DNA of 64,000 nucleotides from Ascaris suum (taxonomy: Eukaryota; Nematoda; Chromadorea; Rhabditida; Ascarididae): positions 13,863,866-13,927,865 of the forward strand of contig CM024170.1 of the NCBI GenBank assembly GCA_013433145.1, written 5' to 3'. The position numbers and the translations under genes were made by a program. Each line of letters opens with the position of its first letter. Positions within the stretch are counted from its first letter, which is position 1. Below, piece by piece: positions 13,001 to 24,851 of the stretch. Below the pieces are notes generated by a model. The model had not been told where the DNA came from. It saw only the letters and a list, made by a program, of their open reading frames with translations, and searched no databases.

Positions 13001-16000
13001 ATTTGCTTCAGTCAAAGCATCTCATACAACACTCTTTGCTGTGCTCCAAACTTTACAAAACAGTTTCAAACACTGGGATACTTGTTTAAGTTGTCGGTCG
13101 TTATAGTCATGGCTTAGTCACAGTATCATCGAACAAAATCAAACAATTACCTAAGCATGGACATCCATTAGCAAGACAAATTAAAGAACGATCCGTGATC
13201 TGTGAACACATCGATAAGCAGAGATATTCGAGACTTCTACATCCTGCTGCGATATCTGCTACTGTATCATCTACAATAAAGCATCCAAGCAGATTCAACG
13301 CCCGTAACTCCTTACAGTAAGCGCCCATATCAGTGAACACATTCTCCGTTATCTGAAAGAGTTGCTCTAGATTAACACTCCCATTTCATTCTTCAAGTCT
13401 TCCAAGGTTAAAGAAATAGGGATTCTCAATAACGATTTAAAAAAATATTCTTAATCAGTCCACGTCGAAGGATTATTCAATCTATTTCAAGTTGAAGCAG
13501 CACTGAAACGAATTTTGGACGGTGAATCTTTCAAACACGAATTTTATGAACTTTCCATGCAAAACAGTTTAAGTGCTCGCAACACCAGGCGAGACAGTGA
13601 GGGAAGGGAAGAAGAAAACCGCTGGATATTTTTTAAAGGGAAATTAGCTTCTACATAAGGTTTTTCTCGGACGTTCTCAGTTTTTTTGACCTACTGCCGT
13701 AAAAAACGACTACCAGGTGTTAAATGAGTAATAAACATACTCCCTCACAGCCTCGGCAGATCAGCGTACTAAGTTTTGAACATCCTTGCAATATCGATTG
13801 CACACCTCGATCCTGTATATTCTCACACCAACTAATGTTAAGATATTCGAGTTGTCTGCAACCCTCACTGCAATACGCATTAGTTCAGCTTTTCCTCTAC
13901 TCGACTACATTATTCTGGCAACAAAAAAAATCGCTAAATAATCAAAGTGTCTTATTCAGAAATTCATTGCAGAGATTTTTGAAAGATCAGAGTCATCATA
14001 ACATTTTCTTATGGATGCTGCTACTGTTGCAATTACTCGTCAATAAAACCTCAACTTCATTAGCGCAAGCTATGGAGATCAACTGTCAGTAGGCTTATTG
14101 GAACAAAAGTTGCCGAAAATAAAGATAGGCATTCAGGTTTGTCTGTTCAGATATCCGTATCGTAACAGTGAAAAGATAGCAGCAACGAGTCGACTATGCA
14201 GCATCCATATCGAACAAACAGTTGCTGGTATTCACCTCTCGGCATATCTATATACTTGCGTCACTGATTCATTTTCATGGCAGCCGAGTTTCGACATTTT
14301 ATTTGTCTCAAGGCAAAAATGTGTTCGCATGAACCCCTCTATCAAGCGGTTAATTTGGTAGGCTTCCAATAATTTCAGATAATTGTGCTTAATCGCTTGC
14401 GAGAATCACTTAACGTGAGGCCATGAAGCCAAGATTGTCCATTTTCTTGGATAGCACAATGAAGGCGTCTAAAATGAGTGATAATAAAGTCACTGTTGGA
14501 CAGGGTTCGACACAAACAAGGGTAACGACGAACAGTTGAAGCGTTATTTCCCTTATGAAAAAAGATCCAATTAAAAATGCTTCATCACGAGCATGCTTGA
14601 ACCAATCGAAGCATATTACTTTGTGATACAAGCAGAATTTCCGCATACTGAAAATTCGACTCTCCCATTGTTACGCAAGACAGTTAAGCATTTTTCGGCA
14701 ATAAACAAAGCAAGAAAAAAAATCATATTTCAATGATAAATAAAACAGCAAAAAACGATAACAGTTGGAGTTGTATGGATCAACCCATATTTTTATGGAT
14801 GCCCCTGTCATGATCAGGCTGAATGCAATAAAGTCACGCACCTTCATGCACCGTACAGATCGGTAAAAGTATTCAGTGATCACTGAAAAAATAAATGGGG
14901 TGTTTACTCCAAGAACCGTTCAATTAAATGGGGCCTTAAATGGATCGCAAGAGACGCTATACGTTACCTTTGCCAACAAGCTCAGCCACATCATATATAC
15001 TTTAGAAGAGCGAACATGTGCGCTGCAGTGATATCACTCTACGAAGATGAAGCATGCTACTTGGTGGCCTGAACTAGCACCGCTTTCAAAGAAGCCCACA
15101 CTGAGAGGTTAATATTGCGCCGGTGAGCACAGTTAGCATATACCAGCTCTTGGCGAGCGCTTGAATGACAAAAGACATGCGTCACTTATGCTATAGAAAT
15201 CTGTCTTTTAATCTGCCCCTTTCATGTATATAATTAATGTGCCCGTATAGGAAGCACCGCCGCCCATCTTGGCCACCTATAAAGGATACATTTTTGAAAT
15301 GCATAAATTAATGCTCCCCAAAAAACTTTTGTAAAGCTAGAAAGGAGGGAAGGAATATAAGAGAGGTGGAAGGGAATGTGGGTATAAAATATGAGGAAAG
15401 GTGGGATGATTAAGAAAAAAGGACGATAAAGGAAAGGAGGGCGGGGATGGCACAGCAAAAGCTCCAATGAATGGCGCTTCCAATCGAACTTTAACCTCGA
15501 AAGAGTTCAAGCCAATAGCATTCCCGACCAAATTAATGGCTTTTTTCATGGACAATTTACCCGGAAATAACTACAGAATGAAGAGATTCAAAATACGTTT
15601 GCCATAATAGAAAAACTATCTATCTGAATGGAGATTAATCAGCAGATTTTAAGACACTTATGTACAGTTAGGTGCGATTGATTTTGCGGACGATGAGCTC
15701 TCTACCAACGAGTTGGAACCTCTAAAATCGCTGAACTGCGCAAACAATTTGATATTATTTTGAAGCAATTAATCCCCAGCTAGCATTTCACACGAAAATG
15801 AAATGATAGCAATTTTCTTTTGCATCGGTAAAAACTGAACCAACCTTATGGCCTTCAGTGACTTATCTGTAATAGCGGTGCAATTTTCCAAATCGAGCCA
15901 TAACATACGATGACAATTACGACCAAGATAGTCGCATGTGCTGCAAACATATCACTTTCAAGCGATTGCATAATTTCTTCAAGCGGACTCAGCGCAGCAA

Positions 16001-19000
16001 ATTCGGCATCCACCGTAGAACTCTGCCCCCGGCAATATCAGGCATTATCATACAAGTGCAAGCAGATAAAAAGAAAACACTTGTGCAATATGTTTTTGAA
16101 GTGGTAATGAGGCGCGACGTATATCACTTGAGCAATTTAACGAGGAACGCTTCTTATTTCCAAATGAGCGAGACTTCGAAGCCGCTGACCGAAATTGGTG
16201 TCGTATTCATTTTGCAGTTGTGAATAATGGATGAGGTGGACAACTGCACTCTTCTGTCCCTATTTCTTTCCACAGACTGGTTTTCACTTCAGGATAGGTT
16301 TGTGAGTTTGATTTGTGAACATTTACACTCGAAACCCAAGTCCTTACAATTTTGGGTTGACGGACGCGATTGGAACATGCATCATTATATAATCAACACA
16401 TTCTTGCCAATGCGATACACGACCTAATATATTTCGCTCAAAGAAGCTCCAGAATTTCGAATTCCGCAAGTCCTTGAAGCAATGCTTCGGCATGCTTTGG
16501 CTTTCGAAACATTTCTAGCGCATGAATAGTTCCAGATGCTTGAAGAGGTGACTTATGTGCGAAAAGTCGAACGAGCAGGGCGGAGGACGGAAACCTTGGC
16601 ATACCAGAGAGATCGCTCATTTTTCGGAGCATTTGAAGCGCGATGCTTGGGGCCAGCGCTGTCGTGGAGACGAATCGACGCTCGTAAAATGACATAAATT
16701 GCTCCATAAAGGTAGAAAAAAATATAATGGAAAAGGCGAATATTGCCGTTTCATCTTCAAATATCATCCCACTCAATACAGCATTATTACATATAACTGA
16801 ATTCGATATACTCCTTCAGTTGTTTCCGCCGAGTAATTTATCCGATTTAATTTTGAAGCATATTTAATTTTAAGTTAAATAAATTTTATATGAAAACAAG
16901 AAAGGGAATGAGCCTTACGAATCGGTAACTCTTTTGCATTTATAGAGTGAAAGATGTTCTATATTTGGACATCTGAGTGTGAATGAACGCAATGCTGCCT
17001 CTTGAACATTTTCGCAACCTCGAAGGCTCAACTTCTTTAAGAATCCACCACAACGCTTCGCCAGATTCTCAACCACAGGCGCCTGAAAGCCGCTTTCAGC
17101 AATAATGTGAAGGAACATTTCTTTAATGTTTCACTGGTAAAATTGAAGAAGCATAGAAAGCTAGTAGGAATAAGGTAATGATAGCACAGCCATATGAAAC
17201 ATATGCTAAAAAGCCCCAGCAAAACAAATCAATCTCCTGAAGGAAGCTTGCTCCTCATTTTTGTTTCATTCATCCCAAACTCCAAAAAATTCTTTAGGTA
17301 GGGGGATTTTTTGCATATGTAGACAATTCTGTAGGCCTTGAACACGCAGCAAAAGTAAAGAAATATGCTGCAAACTTCACGTAAACCACTGGTCGCCTTT
17401 TATGTCCTCAGTTAAAGGATAACAACTTTCGAGAAGAAATGAGCGATTGAAAGCTCCGACTTTATCTTACATAATCGCATGCGAAAGAGAATAAGTACTC
17501 AAAGTATAGAGGAGATTTTCAAGAAAAGGTGGAATTATGATTATCCCAGATTTCATGAAGATGTCAGGGGATGGCTCATGACTATGGGTTTGTACCTCTC
17601 CAGTGCGCTTAAAGGGAAACTATAAAAAAAGGTTTAAAAAATTGAATTCTTCATAGAAACAGCAATAGAACTGCGGATTTTTAAGAAATAGATAAAAGCC
17701 GATAACTTAGTGTGCCTTTTGAGAAATGATCTAAAAAAAAGAAATCTGTTTCAACTAAATGCAGCAAACTCAGAAATAAAAAAGGGCAAATATTTTTCCG
17801 ATGAAACAGCCTAAGTTTCAATTCATGCCGATTTGCGAAAAATGGAATGGTTTTTGTTTACTAGTCCAGTTTGCTTCTAGACGAACTTCTTCGCCTCGCA
17901 TAAAATGCACTAGCAACAAACGAACAACATTGTTTGTACAGTGACCAAGGTCATATAGGCCATTAAAAAGTGCTATTTTCGCGCACAATATTTCATACTC
18001 GGCAGTGATAAAAGAAACAAATATTAGCCATTCATTGGGCGAAAATGCATCGGAATCGGAAAGAGTAAAAAGGTGACTCCTCTCCCATTGTTTCGAAATG
18101 ATAGAACAAAGGGAGGGACAAGCATGACCCTCAAACACGATGTGCTCCCTGCACGAGGGACAAGAAATTCGAAGATAAAGATAATTTTTCATACTGCGCT
18201 ATACTGATATAGATGGGCTCACGACCACCCTCATCATTCAATTCGCCGAGATAGGTATTTATCCACAAGATGAAGTTTGATTTCATGCTGATGCCACAAA
18301 CACGTGGTAAAGAAATACGAGAAAAGGGAACGGTAAAGGTTAAAAAACGAACGAAACTTCTTTCGCTTCCTCTGCTCGTAGGCCGAGGTCACAACTAATT
18401 CGAGGTGCCAATAAAGGTGATCTCATTTCATGTACTACTCACAAGTGAACGCAGCAAATCATACATGACTCCGCTTAGCTCGTTCATAAAGGATATAATT
18501 TTAAGCCGACAAAACTGCTGCGTCGGTGTTTTAATCCGGTGCTCTCGAACTGCCCAAACCTATGCGCTTCTTACCTATCAGACTTCATACTTCATAATGT
18601 GTCGACTTGTGTTATCCGCTTGAAAGAGCCCAGTGATAAGCACTGATAAGAAAACTATTAGATGGTTGTTTCAACGCTTTTCCGCAGTGAAACCGATAAA
18701 CTCGCATTTAATTCACAATCATATTTCCATCACAGAAAAACGCTTGAAAGCATTTCGTGAATGTCACCAATAACAACAATGCTCGGGCAACAAAGGTTGA
18801 ATTATCGATAAAACAGAAATAGAAATTTCGTAGTAGAATCGAAAGAGTTCGATAAGTGACCTTGATATCCTTTTGAAACTGGAAGAGGTCCACTTGTTGC
18901 CAATTACTGCCATCCAATGCGAGCATATTCCACTGTCGACAAGTCTGCGCACATCGACATAGTGAGGTTATATCCAGAAAAGAGAATATCCTGAAACGAC

Positions 19001-21392
19001 TCTTCTTAACACACCTTAACATCCCAATTTCACCACCATTCTTATCATCATCGCGATAAGTAAAAACGATCCATACATGCAAGTGACATAAATGAAGGGA
19101 ATCTGAGTGACAGCATTCTTTAGAATCCAATAGCCCTCATACTCTCTGTTGAGGTAATAATGAATTATGTCATAAGGCTGGCGTCACTGCTTCGTGGTTG
19201 GCTCGAGCTTGTATAAGTCAAAATTTTATTACCGCGTTGCCAAAGACTGCACAACTGCAATAATTGCCGCACAACATTTTCGACACACTTTTCAAACCTT
19301 CTAAAGACTGAGAAGCTTTTCAAACCTTCGACATACATTTCCAGGCGTTCGCTCATTTCTGCTCATGCTTAAGATGCAGACACCATTTTCGCTTTGCCAT
19401 TATACCTGCTATCCAAAAAAAGAGAAAACCTCTTATCATGCATTACCACTTCATTTTAGAAGTCATATATTGATTTAAAAAAAATTCCCTCTCCCCATGG
19501 CTGATTATTACACCTTGCAGACAATATATCATTGATGAGTACGCATAAAGAAATTATCATAAAATTATTGATAAGTTTTCCACTTAGTTTCCCATTTTTC
19601 TTCATCAACCGGAACGACACGACAACGGTGCGTTCCCTCGATGATTAATTATTCAGCAAACATCATTCAAGAAAATTTGTCGAATGTCATCCTATGCCTA
19701 TTCAAGGGTTAAAACGATAGGTGACTATATAGCCATGCAAAGCAGATGTCCTTGGAGCTCGGCGGCTTTGACCTCCTCTAAAAGCTGTCAATGAGAATAA
19801 CACATTTCTTTGGTTCATGGAAAATAGTTCTTCAAATGGAAGAAAATTTTTCATTAATACTATTTATAAATCAATGTTCAAGAAAGTTTATCAGCGAATC
19901 TATTGGTATCGCCGTCTCAGAGTTATTACGAAAGAAGTATAAGTCACAGCTGCAGGTCCTTTATGGACGCTGGAATAGAACTGCCCAAACACATTACTTT
20001 GAACAATAATTTATGAAGCAGCACACCAATAGCTTACTTAAAAACTTTAACCTTCATTGGCTTCAACGGATATTTCAAAAAAACAATTATCGACTTGACA
20101 GTGTGTTAGCATCGTGTATATGAAAAGGATTAATTTGTGCAAAATGCATTCTGCTTCTATGGAAATGATATACAATTATCATACATGGTCCACCCACTCC
20201 ACCTATTTTTCCTCTTCCCCTCCCGCCCCTCCCCCTCCCTTCTCCCATTCCCAACTACAGACAAATTTCTGCGCGACAGATACGGCGCCAATGCCTTCCT
20301 CGACAGTGATTTTTGACCTGCTACCAAAAAATGGATTGCTGGTTAGCGCCACTGCCCAGTCTGTTGATCAAAAGAGTCGCCAGCATAGAATACAACGACG
20401 CATTTACTGATTACTTCCGTTAAGAAGACTGTTGTCTTAATGAATAATCAACAATTTTATAGATGCAGAAAGGTTTTGTGGGCAGTCGCACATAAGTCAG
20501 GTAATTTTATCCCAGGCCAGGTCAAGTCGACCTAACCGCATATTATAAGAGAGAACGCTTATAAAAACCGCTTGGTGATAAGCACACGAAACAAGGGTAA
20601 AGCACCTTAAGAAAAAAAACTTTGCACGCAGTGTTGAACATTTCGCCTTGTGCAGAGTTTACTTAGATAGTGGTATATTGACTGAGGAGAGTAATTAAAT
20701 GTTTACTTGCATGATTATTTAGAATATCACGTTAGAACTCTTCTCTGAGCAAGACTCATGTAGTTTATTCACTAACGTTTCCATCATTCTGCTTCTTAAC
20801 CTTTTCTACACGTTGAGTTCATCTTTTCGACTCCACCCTGATTCCTTTTAAACTTCATTTTCGAGTACAATCCCTTTTTTAGTGATAACTTCGAGACGAG
20901 ATGCCCATAACGAACAACGCATCATTTGAAAACTAAAAAACTTAATATCTGCATAATCTGAAAGGATAAAGCATCAAAAACGAAGATATATGAAGCCATG
21001 AACCGAAGCGTGTTTAGTTCTACATTCATGTATTTGCTTACATTCACTTCAATAGTAAGTCTGCTCCTTAATTAGGTTGTATTTTGAATTTTCCAACCAC
21101 AACCTCCAAAACTCTAAACATTCACATCTAATGTATTCAGTAAACGAAGGAAGCGAACCAGTTTGGATGGTTCCTCGGTATATGCAATTTTGTGCCAAAG
21201 AACCGCTTTTTTAAAATTATGTTCTAACGAAATAAAAAATTTTGTTTGCACAGTGCGAATGTAAGCATATTTGCGAAGAAATAAAGATGTAATAAAGATT
21301 GCTGCTGACCTCAGAATTAATTCTTTTGGCAGGATACGATTGATGAGTGGCTGATCGGTTTGTGATGGTAGCAGTGTTGTTATCAGATACAT
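9938..21392 (-). CDS. fbxl-1: F-box/LRR protein, FBXL2/FBXL20/fbxl-1 family
   Basis: Predicted substrate receptor of an SCF (Skp1-Cullin-F-box) ubiquitin ligase. Nine minus-strand exons: 21392-21310, 18990-18861, 17082-16919, 15940-15845, 13867-13741, 13352-13151, 11606-11444, 10837-10625 and 10045-9938, about 428 residues in total, close to the family length. Domains in order: F-box (INRILPKELILR through SFLDITSLCRCAQTCRQW, then LALDGSNWQQVDLF), about eleven cysteine-containing LRRs (for example KLSLRGC, LNISWC, LELDNCPQITD, IDLYDCQNITKDAIKRF), then VEVHAYFAPATPP and the C-terminus CRCCVIL. The final CVIL is a CaaX box with Leu last, which in mammalian FBXL2/FBXL20 directs geranylgeranylation and membrane attachment. 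All junctions keep phase except exon 6 to exon 7, which lacks one base. The start is uncertain: the ATG directly after an acceptor at 21393 is used here, but upstream exons are possible. Same strand as LeuRS, 7.2 kb upstream of it. Confidence 0.93.
10625..10837 (-). CDS. fbxl-1: FBXL exon 8 (LRR 10-11)
   Basis: 213 bp, phase 0 at both ends, between acceptor TTTATAG and donor AAG|GTGAGC. It encodes SLSHCELITDAGLRQL and VILELDNCPQITDVSLDYM, then RIDLYDCQNITKDAIKRFK. Confidence 0.95.
11444..11606 (-). CDS. fbxl-1: FBXL exon 7 (LRR 8-9), with phase break at its 5' end
   Basis: 163 bp. Its frame is fixed by DIELAGCSLLSDHGFAVLAK and LERMDLENCSLITD, ending at donor TTG|GTGAGT. The only sensible acceptor is CTTAAAG, which leaves one base before the Asp codon where two are needed. 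Either one G of the GGG run is missing from the assembly, or a non-AG acceptor is used, or this copy has a frameshift. Confidence 0.88.
13151..13352 (-). CDS. fbxl-1: FBXL exon 6 (LRR 5-7)
   Basis: 202 bp between acceptor CTTTCAG and donor TTAG|GTAATT. It encodes CKELRALNLLGC and LEYLCLSMCSQITDRSL. It ends with one base of a split codon, which exon 7 as read cannot complete. Confidence 0.9.
13741..13867 (-). CDS. fbxl-1: FBXL exon 5 (LRR 4-5)
   Basis: 127 bp between acceptor ATTGCAG and donor GGA|GTATGT. It encodes GCRQLEYLNISWCENIQDRG and LSTLICRGCEG, including the NISWC signature conserved from worms to mammals. Confidence 0.95.
15845..15940 (-). CDS. fbxl-1: FBXL exon 4 (LRR 3)
   Basis: 96 bp between acceptor TTTGCAG and donor AG|GTTGGT. 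It encodes DYLGRNCHRMLWLDLENC and TAITDKSLKAI. Phase agrees on both sides. Confidence 0.93.
16438..16776 (-). CDS. Open frame inside FBXL intron 3, unrecognised
   Basis: An open stretch on the same strand as the host gene. From an internal ATG (MEQFMSFYERRF) it runs 88 codons through TTALAPSIALQMLRKMSDL and ends AEFEILELL plus TGA. It is markedly richer in GC and in helix-forming residues than the surrounding intron, which suggests real or recently lost coding function. About 230 bp further on, in another frame, a shorter coding-like stretch (GQRLRSLAHLEIRSVPR) lies near 16,150-16,220. It could be a nested gene, a retrocopy fragment or an alternative exon. The helical composition is loosely like pentatricopeptide-type proteins, but I cannot assign a family. 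Confidence 0.35.
   Translation of the reverse strand: MSGMIFEDETAIFAFSIIFFSTFMEQFMSFYERRFVSTTALAPSIALQMLRKMSDLSGMPRFPSSALLVRLFAHKSPLQASGTIHALEMFRKPKHAEALLQGLAEFEILELL
16919..17082 (-). CDS. fbxl-1: FBXL exon 3 (LRR 1-2)
   Basis: 164 bp between acceptor CTTTCAG and donor TC|GTAAGG. It begins APVVENLAKRCGGFLKKLSL and contains RCPNIEHLSLYKCKRVTD, matching the first repeats of the worm and mammalian proteins. Confidence 0.95.
17818..18192 (-). CDS. Open frame inside FBXL intron 2, unrecognised
   Basis: 124 codons from ATG to stop on the minus strand, opening MKNYLYLRISCPSCREHIVF. It has a CPSC motif and a second CPSLC, then a hydrophobic stretch (NEWLIFVSFITAEYEILCAK). The cysteine pairs hint at a zinc-binding fragment, but the pattern is incomplete. 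It may be chance or transposon-derived. Confidence 0.22.
   Translation of the reverse strand: MKNYLYLRISCPSCREHIVFEGHACPSLCSIISKQWERSHLFTLSDSDAFSPNEWLIFVSFITAEYEILCAKIALFNGLYDLGHCTNNVVRLLLVHFMRGEEVRLEANWTSKQKPFHFSQIGMN
18861..18990 (-). CDS. fbxl-1: FBXL exon 2 (F-box core)
   Basis: 130 bp between acceptor GTTTCAG and donor AAG|GTCACT. It encodes IFSFLDITSLCRCAQTCRQW and then ALDGSNWQQVDLFQFQKDIK, the Skp1-binding F-box and the linker that precedes the LRRs in this family. Confidence 0.93.
21310..21392 (-). CDS. fbxl-1: FBXL exon 1 (first recognised; start of F-box)
   Basis: Acceptor TTTGCAG is followed directly by ATG. The exon encodes 27 codons ending PLINRILPKELIL plus AG, and the split arginine codon is completed by exon 2. 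LPKELILR is the F-box opening shared with FBXL20 (LPKELLLR). The acceptor could be a spliced-leader site (making this the true start) or an ordinary one with further exons upstream. Confidence 0.85.
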
Positions 21393-22271
21393 CTGCAAAT
21401 AAACTTATCTCAGTAATAGTTAGTAATTTAATTACATACCTAACCAATTTTCCATTACCTGAATTGAAATCTTCCTCAATAATAAGTATATCAAGTATCG
21501 AAGAGAAAGTTTTAGTATATTTATAGAGGGAATCTCTGTAGAAGGAAATCCTCATGCACATTCAACTGGCAGTAAACTTCTCGATTTTCATTTAAGCAGT
21601 TGCAAGTTATTCAAATGTGCACTGCAAATTAGACGATCAAACCTCACGTAATAAGGTAATAATAAATAATATTAATTTAAAAGCATGAAAAGGTGACGAT
21701 AAAATAAGAAGAAATATTTGTCGATTAAACAAGAAAGAAATGAGAAGCGCTTCCATAGTGTACATCCATCACAATTTTTCAGTATAGAATATGCCATTCA
21801 AAGCACGCACGCAACCATTCAATAAACAAAATACGTCAATGCAATGCACTCCACTTCCAAGTGACTCCACAAAACAACAACACCTTAGTCAAAATGAATG
21901 CAGTGCGACCTGTATGCACCGATCATATCGACGCAATTATTTTTATTGTTTCGTTACACTCTCCCCTCTTCCCCAGCCCCCCTCCCCCCACAATATCAGT
22001 ATCGTTTCGCAAAGACGACATGCAAAAAAACGGTAAAAATATCTCTTCCGGCAACGGTTTTAAAATATTCACCCCTTTACTGCTACGAAAACTTTTCTAA
22101 TACCGGCGACCTCGTACAAAGGAAATTTTCGACGCTTCACGAGGACGTTTTGGAGATTTTTCAGACGTTCATTTCAAAGGCTGGATGGATCATAAAATTT
22201 TGCTCTAAGAATGCGAAATTATGGTTATTTTTTGGCATGTGAATGCGGAAAGGAAATAATAGAAAAAATAC

Positions 22272-22373
22272 CTTCTGTTCTGAATAGTACTTATCTCCGC
22301 AAAAAATACGTCCTAGAAGTGCACTTCTTCTCCATATTTGCGATTTGGTGAAAGTTTTTTGAACTAGCCACAT
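22272..22373 (-). CDS. Candidate upstream exon of the FBXL gene
   Basis: 102 bp, phase 0 at both ends, between acceptor GTTCAG (followed directly by ATG) and donor AAG|GTATTT. It encodes MWLVQKTFTKSQIWRRSALL and ends YYSEQK. Phase fits FBXL exon 1 exactly. No homology seen; N-termini vary in this family. Confidence 0.3.
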
Positions 22374-22772
22374 CTGAACGCATTCTATATGGCTAGCGCT
22401 ATGAGGCTCGAAAGTGAGTTTATTTTAACTGTACGACTGCACCGTAACCCAAATGTGAGATAGGCTTGAACTCCAGAATACGAACATGACAAATATTGTC
22501 GACATCGTCAAGTGCAACATAAAAGAGAATAAGTAGAGCTAGCAAATTTACTCAGTTGTTGGAAACCTCCAATAAGGTGATGCGCACAGCAAATAATGCT
22601 TGAACAGTAGTCGGGAAATCGGTGTAAAATGGTTCAGGATTGCGCAGAAAAGAAACACTGCATGAAGGCTTTCGAAAAGCTGCTGTTCCGCCAAATATGT
22701 CATTGGGCGTCTTTAAAAGTTTATTGCACTATTAAGAAGCCAACACAATTAACAGACAATAACATATATTAC

Positions 22773-22927
22773 CTAAGCGTGTTCCGGTGAAAGTTGGCCT
22801 GCTTAAGTGCTTCACTTAATATGGTTCGTCTTAGAAAATTCCTACGATCATCAATATATGCGATATTGCCGACCTTAGGAGGTTCATAGGAACCTCTACT
22901 TCTAAAGGCTTCACGATAAGCGAAAAC
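22773..22927 (-). CDS. Exon-like block upstream of the FBXL gene
   Basis: 155 bp with a good donor (AG|GTAATA). It encodes AYREAFRSRGSYEPPKVGNI and NFLRRTILSEALKQANF. The end phase (AG) matches the acceptor phase of FBXL exon 2, so an alternative first exon is formally possible, although it lacks the LPKEL part of the F-box. The 5' acceptor (TTCTGAG) is weak. Confidence 0.25.
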
Positions 22928-23429
22928 CTCAGAAGTTTTGACAAGAAGCCAGAAGCATATGACATTTTCAGGAAATAAGATTTGCATGTAAGGATAAAGG
23001 AAGATTTTAAAAAACACTCTAAGTAATCCATGGTATAATTGTCTCCAACTACGTGTAATGTATGGGAGCTCGCTTTTGAAATTATAGGTGGTAATTCAGT
23101 ACTGCGTTGCCATTAAAGTGAACTCAATACGAATAAGATGAGAATACTTGTGTTAGTGATCAAATCTTTTAGTTGATTATTTAACGCAGATGGTAAATCA
23201 GATATGGGCGCTATGAGAGAATTATTAGGGTATGCTATACGCATTTGATATGTGAAGTAAAACTCCTCAAGAAACTCTTCTCTACCAACAAAGATTCACA
23301 ACACATCAAACTTACTTTTTGTTTATTAAGGAGAGTTTCACACCAATTCAAATGCTTCAAGACATCCTCATGATATTTCGTGTTTTTCTGATATTAGAAA
23401 TAGTTCTTCAAAAAAGCAGGACAGTCGTC

Positions 23430-23520
23430 ACGAACACATACTCGCTCGTCCACACCTATGCACACAAGTACTCATACACGCACACAAAAACACATGCACG
23501 CTTGCGCATACACAAACGCG
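23430..23520. repeat. Degenerate (CA)n-type low-complexity tract
   Basis: ACAC/ATAC/ACGC-rich plus strand without a strict period, an old CA microsatellite. The open frame through it is an artefact. Confidence 0.7.
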
Positions 23521-24599
23521 GATGATCGGAAGAATGGACACGAACCGGAGAAGCAACGCGTGGATCCTCGAAGTTAAGATCCTCTTCCTATATTTGAAGG
23601 AAACCTCTGCTGAGAAAAAAATTATTTCAACAATTCATCACGCTGCAGACGCTATTTGTTAGAGGCACGTCATAAACGCTAATACAAAATTCCGCATGTG
23701 AAGTTAGGCGAATGAGTATTTAAAGCTCAATCGACCACCAACTACCATAAGTTAGCAGAGAAACGCGCCAGAAAAAAGACTAAATGAACAAAAAAATGCT
23801 ACGTGTTGATTAAGTTGACTATTCGAAAAAAAAAACCCGGAAAAGATCCGCTTCTCTGTACGTCGGTCGATGCAGAACGAGTCACTCACCAATGTAAAAC
23901 TTAAATGATTTTTCTTATATCTAAAATTCGTTTCAATCCTGATGGATCAGCGTGAAAATCACACATGAAGCGTCGTAGTACGCTGTATATTATGCTCAAT
24001 AAATTGCACAAGCAACTATACCTTCATGGTCTATGCCCAACTGTCCAAATTTCTATAATGCACAGATATGACATAAGCACGATGTGCTTTTGCAAGAGAA
24101 CTTACGATGACAATAAAATATATGCGAATGATGCCTTCATATTTTAAGTGACACGGCGGTTTTTTATAACCGCCTATAAAGGATTCATTCTTTTGCGGCC
24201 TAACCAATGCAAAATAGAAACGAAGCCAGTATGAAAAGCATACAAAATTTCTGATACATTTATCTTGCGATATGCATTGTATCTACCAAATTTTGCAGCT
24301 TTAGTGTCACTGCTTTCCTAGTTGAAATTACGAAAAAGACAAACGCAGACAGATAGACGGAGAGAGAAGTGTACATACAAGCACACATGTGAATATGATG
24401 TCGCGATAACGCGATTTGCAAGTACGAATCTGTAAAGGTATATAACTTGTTATACTTCATAAAACGAAAAGTCTCATAAACTTATTTGATTTACAACAGT
24501 TTATAAATGATTTCAAGCAAATAAAAAGCAATTTGCAAAATCGGTGCCTTTCAGCGTAGTAAATCAATGAAAGGAACAGTAAAAAAATTGAAAACAAAC

Positions 24600-24851
24600 C
24601 CTATACTGATCCTGAGAGCCATCAATCATGCGTGCGAATTTATCCTTATATTTGTATAACTTGTAAATGAGGAAATTCTTTGAGCTCTCCAATTCAGGTA
24701 CCGCTTTCAGTTCTTCAACGTTGTCAGATTGTGAGTCGGTAGTATTCGTATCAAAACGACGATCGAATCGAATCATTCGTAGCGTGCATGCCATAGTACA
24801 AAAGTACAGCCACCGATCGCACAATATCGTTCCAACACTTTCAAAAAATAT
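24600..24851 (-). CDS. Exon-like block upstream of the FBXL gene, unrecognised
   Basis: 252 bp, open and phase 0 at both ends, between acceptor AGTGCAG and donor AGG|GTTTGT. It encodes a hydrophobic stretch (DRWLYFCTMACTLRMIRF) followed by an acidic, polar stretch (DTNTTDSQSDNVEELKAVPE). It could be a separate gene or a 5' exon of the FBXL gene. Confidence 0.25.

Noticed and set aside
12873..13106. Plus-strand frames across the FBXL region (for example 10,607-10,946; 13,724-14,092; 15,910-16,223)
   Set aside because: They are antisense shadows of the minus-strand FBXL exons or AT-rich intron sequence.
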